Below the pieces are notes generated by a model. It ran no database searches, was not told where the DNA came from, and saw nothing but the letters and a program-made list of their open reading frames with translations. A stretch of DNA of 64,000 nt, from assembly GCF_009746585.1 (NCBI RefSeq), contig NZ_WRPO01000014.1:1-64000 (forward strand), read 5' to 3'. Made by a program: the position numbers and the translations under genes. Below, piece after piece: positions 7,806 through 14,783 of this stretch. This stretch comes from Novosphingobium aquimarinum (GTDB lineage: Bacteria; Pseudomonadota; Alphaproteobacteria; Sphingomonadales; Sphingomonadaceae). Numbering within the stretch: the first letter of the stretch is position 1; the number at the start of each line of letters is the position of its first letter.

Positions 7806-8798
7806 TCAGAGGCCTTCAAGGAACGCGAGGAGCTGGTCGTCGGGCTGGAACCGGCCCGTTGGCGCCGCGGGCGCGGCGACGCGCGCGAGGGCCTTTTCCT
7901 TCATCCGCATGTCGGCGTGGATATAGATCTGGGTGGTCGCCACGGACTCGTGCCCAAGCCAGAGGGCGATCACCGCCTGGTCGACGCCGTGATGGAGCAG
8001 GTCCATCGCGGTGCTGTGGCGCAACGTATGCGGCGTCACCCGCTTCGAGGCGATGCTCGGGCATGTGCGCGATGCCGTAAGGCAGTGCTTGCGGACCAGA
8101 TGCTCAAGCGCATCGCGGCTCAGCGGCCCGCCGCGCAGCGACGGGAACAGCGGCCGCTTGTCGTCGCCATTGTCGCCGATCCACGCCTTGAGCAGCCTGG
8201 CGGTGTCGCGTCGCAGCGGCGTCGAGCGTTCCTTCCGGCCCTTGCCCATGCAGCGGATATGAGCGCCCGTGCCGAGCACCACGTCGCTGCATCTGAGGTT
8301 AACGAGTTCGGAGGCGCGCAGGCCGGTCTGGAGCGCAAGCAGGAGCAGTGCATGATCGCGCCGCCCCGCCCAGGTCGTGCGATCGGGAGCCGCCAAGAGC
8401 GCCGCGATCTCGATTGCGTCGAGGAACGTCACCGCGCGCCTCACATAGCGCTTGTTCGGCATCGCCAGGATACGCTGGCAGTGCAGCAGCCGGGCCGGAT
8501 CGGTCATCGCGACATAGCGGAAGAACGAGCGGATCGCAGCGAGCCGCGTGTTGCGGCTGCGCGCGCAGTTGCCGCGCGCCGTCTCGCCGTGCACGAGGAA
8601 GTCGGCGACGAGATCGGCGTCGATGTCCTCGACCGCGAGCCTGACCGGCGGCTTGCCACGCCGGGCGCTTGCATAGCGGATGAGCAGCCGGAACGTGTCG
8701 CGGTAGCCGGCAACGGTATGCCGGCTCGCTTCCATCTGCGTGCACAGCCGGTCGGTGAAGAAGCGCTGGATGAGCGCGGGCAGGGTCATGGCGGTCAT
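7806..8798 (-). CDS. ritC: RIT tyrosine recombinase, third of trio
   Basis: A 330-residue tyrosine recombinase. A core-binding SAM-like domain (about 1-100) is followed by the catalytic domain with Arg in TGLRASELVNL, the Lys region GKGRKERSTPL, the HTLRHS box, and LGHESVATTQIYIHAD with the nucleophile Tyr. Its ATG (8798) overlaps the TGA of ritB, and its stop (7806) lies in the inner terminal repeat, so it fills the element to its edge. RIT recombinases are thought to act together; what each one does is not settled. Confidence 0.85.
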   Translation of the reverse strand: MTAMTLPALIQRFFTDRLCTQMEASRHTVAGYRDTFRLLIRYASARRGKPPVRLAVEDIDADLVADFLVHGETARGNCARSRNTRLAAIRSFFRYVAMTDPARLLHCQRILAMPNKRYVRRAVTFLDAIEIAALLAAPDRTTWAGRRDHALLLLALQTGLRASELVNLRCSDVVLGTGAHIRCMGKGRKERSTPLRRDTARLLKAWIGDNGDDKRPLFPSLRGGPLSRDALEHLVRKHCLTASRTCPSIASKRVTPHTLRHSTAMDLLHHGVDQAVIALWLGHESVATTQIYIHADMRMKEKALARVAAPAAPTGRFQPDDQLLAFLEGL

Positions 8799-9736
8799 CG
8801 GCCTGCCTCCACGGCGTCATGGCTCGCCCGCGCCATCGCCAGCGCGAGGAGTTCGGGCACGGCTTCGATGTACCAGTAGGTGTTCTCGGGCTGGGCGTGC
8901 CCGAGCCAGGTGGTCAGCCGGATCATCTCGCGCGCCGGATCTAAGCCCTGCCGGTACCAGTTGATCATCGTGCGCACGGCGAAGGTATGGCGCAGGTCGT
9001 GGATGCGCGGGCCGCGGCCGTGACGATTATAGGGCTGCGGGTTGCGCAGGCCGATCCGCTGGCACACGTGCGCGAAGTTGTAGCGGGCCCACCATTCGGT
9101 CGCGCGCCTGCCGTCGCAGTTGACGAAGTAGGCGTCGGCCTTGCCGCCCAGCAACCGGTCGCGCTCGGCGGCATAGCGGATGAGCTGCGCCATGACCGAA
9201 GGATGAAGCGGCAGCAGCCGCTCCTTGCCGAGCTTTCCTCGCCGCACGCGCAGCACGCCCGTTGGCAGATCGAGGTCCTCCGGATCAAGCGCCAGGGCCT
9301 CGCTGATCCTGAGACCCGTCACCGCGATGAGGCCGAAGAAGGTCGAGCAGGTCAGCCCGCGCATGCCGTAGATCGACGGCAGCTCGGCGGCCGCCGCGAT
9401 GATCGCTGCGATCTCGGCCTCGCTATAGATATAGGGGCGCGTCCGGTGCGAGCGGTCGGGCAGCAGCCCACGCGGGGGCGGTTCGTGCACCGGATCGATG
9501 CTGCTGAGCCACTGTGCGAACAGCCGCACCATCGTGAGCCGGGCGGCTCGCGTCGCGGTGCCTGCGGCGGGCAGGCTCGCGTCCCAGCGCAGGAACAGCA
9601 CAGTGTCGATCCGGCCGGCACCCTCGCTGTCGGCGAACCGCACGAAGCGGCGAAGCACGCGTTCGGAGGTCTGGAGATCATAGCCGAGGCTGCGCCGAAC
9701 GCCGAGATAATGATCGAGCTGGAGCGCGAGGTTCAT
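8795..9736 (-). CDS. ritB: RIT tyrosine recombinase, second of trio
   Basis: A 313-residue tyrosine recombinase, start at ATG 9736 (MNLALQLDHYLGVRRSLGY), which overlaps the TGA of ritA by four bases. Catalytic-domain marks are TGLRISEALAL (Arg), RRGKLGKERLLPLH (Lys region), HDLRHTFAVRT (His/Arg box) and LGHAQPENTYWYIEA (His and Tyr). The Arg, His/Arg and Tyr positions all look intact. It is coupled to both neighbours by ATGA overlaps, giving fixed ratios of the three proteins. Confidence 0.85.
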   Translation of the reverse strand: MNLALQLDHYLGVRRSLGYDLQTSERVLRRFVRFADSEGAGRIDTVLFLRWDASLPAAGTATRAARLTMVRLFAQWLSSIDPVHEPPPRGLLPDRSHRTRPYIYSEAEIAAIIAAAAELPSIYGMRGLTCSTFFGLIAVTGLRISEALALDPEDLDLPTGVLRVRRGKLGKERLLPLHPSVMAQLIRYAAERDRLLGGKADAYFVNCDGRRATEWWARYNFAHVCQRIGLRNPQPYNRHGRGPRIHDLRHTFAVRTMINWYRQGLDPAREMIRLTTWLGHAQPENTYWYIEAVPELLALAMARASHDAVEAGR

Positions 9737-10947
9737 TGCACGCCTCCCGCCGGCCAAGGCTGCGCGATCGACCGCAACCCGTCGATGTCGAGCCGGGCAT
9801 AGACCAAGGTCGAGGAGCGCGACCGGTGCCGCAGCATGTCGCCGACCTCGTCGAGCGACGCGCCTTCATTGACGAGCCGCGTCGCCAGGCTGTGACGCAG
9901 CAGGTGCGATCCCACATAAGGGGTGACGGGCTTCTGCCCCGTCGCTGCGAGAGCATCCTTCAGGATGTCGTTGACGATCTGGCTGTCCTTGAACGGGCGA
10001 TGCGGTGCCCGGTGCGTGACGAACAGGATCCGGCAGCTGCCCGGGCCGCGCTCGTCGCGCAGATAGCGGCTGAGCGCCTCGCCGACCTCGGCGGTGATCG
10101 GCACGCGGTCGTGCAGCTGTCCTTTGCCGCGCACGAGCAGTTCGCCCGCGCGCCAGTCGATATCGTCGAGCGTGATCCGGACGACCTCGGCAGCCCGCAG
10201 ACCCAGCCGCGCCATGAGCAGCAGCATGGCATAATCGCGTGCGCCGTGCCGGGGGTTGCCGCGCACCGCGCTAAGGACCGCTTCCACGCCCTCGGGTGAG
10301 AGGTGGCGGGGCAGCCGCGCATCCCAGCGCTTCGTCGCCTTGGGGATGCATAGCGCAAGGTTCGTCGCCGTGATGCCGCGGCCGAACAGATACTGGAAGA
10401 AGATGCGCAGGTGCGTCACCGCGGTCTTGTCGCGGTACACATGCCTGCTGGTCAGCAGATGCTGGACGAAGGCGATGGCGTCGGCGGCCCGAAGCCCAGA
10501 GAGGTCGAACATCGCCGTGCCGAAGCGGTGGTGGAGGAAGCGGTCGGCAAAGCGCAGCGTATGATAGATCGTGCGCGGGCTGAGGCCCCGCTGCTTCGTG
10601 AGATAGGTCTCATAGTCGCTCAGCAGCTCACGGCGGGCGATCTCCGCCTCGCTCAGCGGCACCGGCGGCGCCACGCCGATCTCGATCAGATGCTCGGCGA
10701 GCTTGCGTGCGAGCCGGTGGAAGCGGATCAGGCTTTTTGGTCCTTGCGCGACCGTTCGCGCCAGCTGTTCGGCAATGTCCGGGGTCAGCGCCGACGGCGC
10801 TATTCCGGCCTCATCCATCAGCCGGCCGAACCTCTGCGCGAGGTCGCGGTGATATTTGATCGTCGACGGCTTGTAATGCGCCTCAGCGAAGCTTTGCGTA
10901 AACGAGTCCAGATAAGGATCGATGCTGGTCTTCATGATGCTGGTCAT
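9733..10947 (-). CDS. ritA: RIT tyrosine recombinase, first of trio
   Basis: A 404-residue tyrosine recombinase, longer at the N-terminus than the other two. The catalytic part shows ARLGLRAAEVVRI (Arg), LVRGKGQLHDRVPIT (Lys region), SHLLRHSLATRL (His/Arg box) and MLRHRSRSSTLVYARLD (His and Tyr). The start is placed at ATG 10947 because GGAGTC lies about eight bases upstream; a longer frame to 11007 exists but lacks a better site. The GGAG can pair with GACTCC upstream in the same leader, so start access may be controlled. It is divergent from the cargo gene at 11075. Confidence 0.85.
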   Translation of the reverse strand: MTSIMKTSIDPYLDSFTQSFAEAHYKPSTIKYHRDLAQRFGRLMDEAGIAPSALTPDIAEQLARTVAQGPKSLIRFHRLARKLAEHLIEIGVAPPVPLSEAEIARRELLSDYETYLTKQRGLSPRTIYHTLRFADRFLHHRFGTAMFDLSGLRAADAIAFVQHLLTSRHVYRDKTAVTHLRIFFQYLFGRGITATNLALCIPKATKRWDARLPRHLSPEGVEAVLSAVRGNPRHGARDYAMLLLMARLGLRAAEVVRITLDDIDWRAGELLVRGKGQLHDRVPITAEVGEALSRYLRDERGPGSCRILFVTHRAPHRPFKDSQIVNDILKDALAATGQKPVTPYVGSHLLRHSLATRLVNEGASLDEVGDMLRHRSRSSTLVYARLDIDGLRSIAQPWPAGGVQ

Positions 10948-10954
10948 GGTCTTC

Positions 10955-10974
10955 GACTCCGTGCTGTTGGAGTC
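10955..10974 (-). promoter_or_regulatory. Hairpin covering the ritA ribosome site
   Basis: On the minus strand GACTCC (10974-10969) and GGAGTC (10960-10955) form a six-base stem with an eight-base loop. The GGAG in the second arm is the ribosome site of ritA. This would dampen recombinase translation; the effect is inferred. Confidence 0.4.
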
Positions 10975-11074
10975 CGATTCCGGCCCTTGCGGACGCGGTG
11001 ACTGCAAGACTATCGATCACCCACGGTCGACCGGTCGCGGCAAGGCGATCGTCGACGTATAGTCGGGAGGGGGT

Positions 11075-11716
11075 ATGAAGAAGGCCAACAGCGCGCCGAG
11101 CGACAAGGCGGCAAGGGCCATGCTCGAGAAGCACGGCTGTCCCGTCCCATTCCATGAGGTTCGCACGCGCTTCCTCGGCAACATCGCAACGCCGGCGCTT
11201 GCCGCCTCGCCGCTGCAGATCATCAAGGGTCTGTGGGGTGGCGAACTGCCGGTGTTCGACGGCATGGACGAGCTCAACGGGCTGCTCAACGCGCTGGTCC
11301 ATGGCTTGTGGAACGACCTGACGCGGCACCAGAAGCGCAGCCAGCCCTTCCGGCTGGCGCGCGTGCCGATGGAGCCCACCGCCGCCAACCTTGCTCAGTA
11401 CGGGCTCATCCGCCGTGAGGAGCTCGATGGGTTCATCGAAGGGCTGTTCAACGGCGAGGAGGCCATCGACCTGCCCGAGCGGGCCCATGAAGCTGTCGGA
11501 CATCTCTCCGAGCTGCGCGCGATGATGGCCGGCCTCTGCGAGCTGGTGTCGCGCGATCCCGATACCGACGATCGCACGCTCGGCGCGACATTCAAGAACC
11601 TGCACGAGCTGACGCGGATCATGGAGACCGAGATCCACGAGGCCGTGCTATCCTGCACCCGGGCACGGCGGCAGATGCTCGAGGGCATTTCCACCGCAAA
11701 GCCGACGGTCCACTGA
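11075..11716 (+). CDS. RIT cargo gene 1, hypothetical
   Basis: A 213-residue soluble, mostly helical protein with a strong ribosome site (GGGAGGGGG) before ATG 11075. It contains MDELNGLLNALVHGLWNDL and REELDGFIEGLFNGEEAIDLPE, two related segments that recall the repeated helices of UPF0149/YecA-like proteins, but I cannot assign it. No signal peptide, membrane segment or catalytic motif is seen. It lies inside the RIT element, divergent from the recombinases and five bases before cargo gene 2. Confidence 0.6.
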   Translation: MKKANSAPSDKAARAMLEKHGCPVPFHEVRTRFLGNIATPALAASPLQIIKGLWGGELPVFDGMDELNGLLNALVHGLWNDLTRHQKRSQPFRLARVPMEPTAANLAQYGLIRREELDGFIEGLFNGEEAIDLPERAHEAVGHLSELRAMMAGLCELVSRDPDTDDRTLGATFKNLHELTRIMETEIHEAVLSCTRARRQMLEGISTAKPTVH

Positions 11717-11721
11717 CGCCG

Positions 11722-12159
11722 ATGCTGTCCGACGATCGCCTTCGCGAGAAGCTGCGCAAGATCGAGGCGCTTTATGCCGGTGCTGCGACCGCGGGCGAGA
11801 GATCGGCGGCCGGTGCCGCGGCCGAGCGGATCCGGCGCCAGTTCGAGGCCGCGAGCAGGAAAGAGCAGGCCGAGGAGTTCAAGTTCTCGATTCCCGATCG
11901 CTGGTCGCGCCAGCTCTTCATCGCCTTGTGCCGGCGCTATGGCATCAAACCGTTCCGCTATGCGCGGATGCACCGGCAGACGGTGATGCTCTCCGCCCCG
12001 GCCAGCTTTGTCCAGATGACGCTCTGGCCCGAGTTCCAGGAGCTGAGCCAGGCGCTGACCGCCCATCTCGACGAGATCACCCGGCAGATCATCCGCGACG
12101 AGGTGCATGCCGCCACCCATGACGCCGAAGAGGTGAGCGAGCCGCGCCAACTGCTCTGA
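11722..12159 (+). CDS. RIT cargo gene 2, DUF2786-like hypothetical
   Basis: A 145-residue protein. The first 40 residues (LREKLRKIEALYAGAATAGE, then Ala-rich helices) resemble the DUF2786 helical motif seen in mobile-element proteins. The middle has WSRQLFIALCRRYGIKPFRYAR, which looks like a small folded domain after the helix. The start at 11722 is five bases after cargo gene 1, so the two are co-transcribed. It ends 36 bases before the inner terminal repeat. Function unknown. Confidence 0.55.
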   Translation: MLSDDRLREKLRKIEALYAGAATAGERSAAGAAAERIRRQFEAASRKEQAEEFKFSIPDRWSRQLFIALCRRYGIKPFRYARMHRQTVMLSAPASFVQMTLWPEFQELSQALTAHLDEITRQIIRDEVHAATHDAEEVSEPRQLL

Positions 12160-12251
12160 GATCAGCTCGTCGCGCGTCATCCCGCGCCGCAGATGCCTCG
12201 GATTATGCCGCACCGATGAGCCGCGAACACAGGGGAAGCCCGCCCTTCCCG

Positions 12252-12288
12252 GACGCCATGCGGCATAATCCGGGTTACGGCATTATGC
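12252..12288. repeat. Right terminal inverted repeat of RIT element
   Basis: A 37-base exact inverted copy of 7718-7754, ending next to ardC codons for HELG at 12291. No extra palindrome lies outside it, unlike the left end. Confidence 0.9.
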
Positions 12289-12290
12289 CC

Positions 12291-12938
12291 CAGCTCGTGC
12301 AGGGCCGTGCGATGCCAGTTGATCGGCTCGAAATATGCCTGGGGCGGCGGCACCTGCACAAAGTCGTGCGCCGGCATATAGAAGGCGCGGTCGCCGCCGA
12401 TGCGGAAGTCGATGCCGGTCGCGCGGATCAGGGTCTCGACCTGCGGTTCGATGAGGCCGGGCGGAGGCGGTGGAGCCACAATGGCGACATCCTCCGGCAG
12501 CCCGTCGCATTGCGCCGCGTTGAACACCGTGAAGCGCTTGAGGAACGGGATCGCGGCGGCTTCCTCGCCGGTCTCGCGGGCGCGGCGCTTCTCGTCCTCC
12601 GGCGTGAAACGGTCGGCATAGACGACGGTGGTGCCGTGTTCGCCGCGGCGGACATTGCCGCCAAGCGACAGGGCCTGGCGGAAGGTGAGCCAGCTCTGGC
12701 CGGGAAAGCCGTGCTGGATCACCGCGCCCCAGAGGATCAGCACGTTGATCCCCGAATAGTGCCGCCCGGTCGCGGCGTTTCTCGGCATGGCGAGGGGCGC
12801 CTTGACCGAGGCCGATCCCCAGGGCTGGACCCAGGGGAAGCGGCCCGCCTCCAGTTCGGCGATGATCTTGCTGGTGATGTCGTCGTAAAGGTTCGTCCGG
12901 CCGGAGCCGGCACGCCCGTTGCGGTCGTTCCTGAACAT
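12291..12938 (-). pseudogene. ardC: ardC-like antirestriction gene, 5' fragment
   Basis: The first 216 residues of an ArdC-type protein. The N-terminal ssDNA-binding domain is shown by LYDDITSKIIAELEAGRFPW, AATGRHYSGINVLIL and GHEM-like LRRGEHGTTVVYADRF, then the metallopeptidase part up to WHRTALHELGH. The frame crosses into the RIT end and would add a foreign tail (NAVTRIMPHG...) to a stop at 12177. The HELGH motif is kept, but the following residues of the zinc site are cut away, so antirestriction function is probably lost. The ATG at 12938 follows the third copy of the shared leader. Confidence 0.85.
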
Positions 12939-13022
12939 CGCGGTTCTCCGCGACGGGCGCCGGAGACCTCTTCTCCAGCCCTCAACCCGTCACGGAAACC
13001 CCGTCCGCACTCTCACTCTCCA
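12939..13022 (-). promoter_or_regulatory. Shared 5' leader, copy 3 (ardC)
   Basis: The minus strand has GGAGAGTGAGAGTGC, GTGACGGGTTGAGG, a hairpin GGAGA-AGAGG-TCTCC (12976-12962) and GCCCGTC (12958-12952), which can pair with GACGGGT (12991-12985). The AGAGG loop equals that of copy 2 while the stem bases differ. The leader ends CGGAG before the start. Its presence before antirestriction, methylase and ParB genes recalls the described radC RNA motif; that link is from memory and unverified. Confidence 0.6.
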
Positions 13023-13110
13023 GGGGGTGTTGCGGGGTTCTCCCCGCAGAAGGGGTCGGCCGAGACCCTGGCTCGGCCGCAGGGGAAGGCTTTCCCCTAT
13101 CCGGGCTTCC

Positions 13111-13147
13111 TTGAAAACTGTCAGAAACTCGCATATATTTCCGACAG
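13111..13147 (+). promoter_or_regulatory. Promoter with overlapping inverted-repeat operator of the defence operon
   Basis: A sigma-70-like promoter reads TTGAAA (13111-13116), a 17-base spacer, then TATATT (13134-13139). An inverted repeat CTGTCAGAAA (13118-13127) and TTTCCGACAG (13138-13147), nine of ten positions symmetric, covers the spacer and -10 box. AbiEi antitoxins of the studied systems bind inverted repeats in their own promoter, so autorepression here is a sound inference. Confidence 0.65.
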
Positions 13148-13157
13148 GAGAAAGACG

Positions 13158-13751
13158 ATGACACGGCTGACCGAACAGATTCTGGCCCATGCGACGGGAC
13201 TGCCCGAAGGCGTCCCCGTGTCCGCCAAGGGCCTGCTCCACCTCGGAAACCGGGCGGCCGTGGATCAGGCATTGTCGCGCCTGTCGGAGCGCGGGCAGCT
13301 CATCCGCGCCGGTCGTGGCGTCTATCTGCGTCCCATCGCCAGCCGGTTCGGCACGCGCGCACCTTCGGTCGAGCAGGCTGTCGAGGCCCTTGCGACGCAA
13401 AAGGGGGAGATCATCGTCTCGAACGGCGCCGCCGCGGCGAACGCCCTTGGCTTGACGACGCAGGTGCCTGTCCGCTCGGTCTATCTGACTTCGGGGCGCA
13501 GCCGAAAGATGCACCTTGGCAAGCAGGTCGTGGAATTGCGGCACGCGCCGCGCTGGCAACTGGCCCTGGCCAACCGCCCGGCGGGGGAGGCCGTGCGGGC
13601 GCTGGCCTGGCTCGGCCCCGAAAGGGCGGAGGCCGCGCTCACGACATTGAAGCGGAAGATGCCGCCCGGCGTGTTCGGCGAACTGGTCGCCGCCGCGCCG
13701 CAGCTTCCGACGTGGCTCGCGCAGAGCGTGGGAAGGGTGGCGTATGGCTGA
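13158..13751 (+). CDS. abiEi: AbiEi-type antitoxin and repressor
   Basis: A 197-residue protein of the AbiEi (type IV antitoxin) kind. The N-terminal winged-helix part is QILAHATGLPEGVPVSAKGL, RAAVDQALSRLSERGQL and IRAGRGVYLRP. The rest forms the antitoxin domain (VSNGAAAANALGL, SVYLTSGRSRKMHLGKQ). The start at ATG 13158 is fixed by AGGAG at 13146-13150; a longer upstream frame runs through the promoter and is not real. It overlaps the toxin gene by eight bases. The inverted repeat over its promoter fits self-repression of the whole operon. Confidence 0.85.
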   Translation: MTRLTEQILAHATGLPEGVPVSAKGLLHLGNRAAVDQALSRLSERGQLIRAGRGVYLRPIASRFGTRAPSVEQAVEALATQKGEIIVSNGAAAANALGLTTQVPVRSVYLTSGRSRKMHLGKQVVELRHAPRWQLALANRPAGEAVRALAWLGPERAEAALTTLKRKMPPGVFGELVAAAPQLPTWLAQSVGRVAYG

Positions 13752-14760
13752 CGTCTTCCTCCAGCTTTCGGCCGAGGATCGGCGCGATGCGTTGGGCGTC
13801 GCTGCCGACCGCTTGGGCCGTCCGACCCATCTTCTCGAAAAGGATGTGTGGGTGGTGTGGGCGCTGGCGACCCTCTACGCCGCGCCGCTCGGTGAACATC
13901 TGGTGTTCAAGGGCGGCACGTCGCTGTCGAAAGCCTATCAGGTCATCCGCCGGTTTTCGGAGGATGTGGATCTGACCTACGACATTCGGGCGATCGCGCC
14001 CGATCTGGTCGGGGACAATGGCGAGGGCCTGCCGAAAACCCGGAGCGAGGAAAAGCGGTGGTCCAGCGAGGTCCGCCGGCGATTGCCGGTCTGGGTCGCG
14101 GAGGCCGTGCAGCCCGTGATCGCGACCGCGCTGGCCGCCGAAGGTCTGGCGGCGGCCATTCGCGTCGAGGATGACAAGCTCTTTATCGACTATGAGGCGA
14201 CCGCGGCCGGCTCCGGCTATGTCGCGCCCAGCGTCATGCTGGAGTTCGGCGCCCGCTCGACGGGCGAACCGGCGAGCCTGCGCGACGTCGTCTGCGATGC
14301 GGCCGGCCTGATCGACGGGCTGATATTCCCGACGGCGCGGCCGCGCGTCATGCACGCGGAGCGGACCTTCTGGGAGAAGGCGACCGCCATCCATGTCTTC
14401 TGCCTCCAGGAACGGCTGCGCGGCGACCGCTTCGCACGACACTGGCACGATGTCGTCCGGCTGGATGAAGCCGGCTTCGCGGAAACTGCATTCGCCGATC
14501 GCGAACTGGCCAACGCAGTCGCCCGCCACAAGTCGATGTTCTTCGCGGAGAAGGCCGCCGACCGCACGCCGATCGACTATGCAGCGGCCGTCAACGGCGG
14601 CTTGCAGCTCGTGCCGGCCGGCGATGGCGCGAAGGCGCTGGAGGACGACTATGCCCGCATGGTCGAGGATGGATTGCTCTTCGATGACGCGGAGCCGTTC
14701 GAGGCGCTCATGGCGCGGTGCGCCGATATAGCCGCGCGCGCGAACAGCGCGGTCAAATAA
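13744..14760 (+). CDS. abiEii: AbiEii/AbiGii nucleotidyltransferase toxin
   Basis: A 338-residue nucleotidyltransferase-fold toxin, partner of AbiEi. Near residue 50 is FKGGTSLSKAY (the Gly-Ser motif), followed by RRFSEDVDLTYD with the two metal-binding Asp residues. The C-terminal helical part includes HAERTFWEKATAIHVF and RHWHDVVRL. Studied homologues are GTP-binding nucleotidyltransferases that stop growth; some modify tRNA. The gene overlaps abiEi by eight bases and lies 23 bases before the SIR2 gene. All key motifs look intact. Confidence 0.85.
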   Translation: MADVFLQLSAEDRRDALGVAADRLGRPTHLLEKDVWVVWALATLYAAPLGEHLVFKGGTSLSKAYQVIRRFSEDVDLTYDIRAIAPDLVGDNGEGLPKTRSEEKRWSSEVRRRLPVWVAEAVQPVIATALAAEGLAAAIRVEDDKLFIDYEATAAGSGYVAPSVMLEFGARSTGEPASLRDVVCDAAGLIDGLIFPTARPRVMHAERTFWEKATAIHVFCLQERLRGDRFARHWHDVVRLDEAGFAETAFADRELANAVARHKSMFFAEKAADRTPIDYAAAVNGGLQLVPAGDGAKALEDDYARMVEDGLLFDDAEPFEALMARCADIAARANSAVK

Positions 14761-14783
14761 GAAACTGGGGGGATCGGGGGTAT

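Larger units (their letters stand above)
7694..12290. mobile_element. RIT element (recombinases in trio) with two cargo genes
   Basis: The element is about 4.6 kb. It is bounded by 37-bp inverted repeats (7718-7754 and 12252-12288) and inner GGCATAATCMGAGGC-type repeats (7799-7813 and 12195-12209). It holds three consecutive tyrosine recombinases overlapping by four bases each, the hallmark of RIT elements, and two genes on the other strand. Removing it restores an uninterrupted ardC frame, so the limits are set by the target gene. Its left end has an extra 20-bp palindrome (7695-7714) missing on the right. Any target duplication is at most about three bases. Confidence 0.85.

Noticed and set aside
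7694..12290. Reading the palindromic ATTATGCC boxes as a CRISPR array
   Set aside because: The boxes are few, lie at both ends in inverted order and have no regular spacers. They fit recombinase binding sites at element ends.
12216..13157. A long plus-strand frame upstream of and in frame with abiEi
   Set aside because: It runs antisense to ardC and its leader and through the promoter of the defence operon. The real AbiEi start at 13158 has a good ribosome site and matches the family N-terminus.
14718..14783. Longer start of the SIR2 gene at 14718
   Set aside because: It would overlap abiEii by 43 bases and add a basic segment not in keeping with the family. ATG 14784 follows a G-rich ribosome site.
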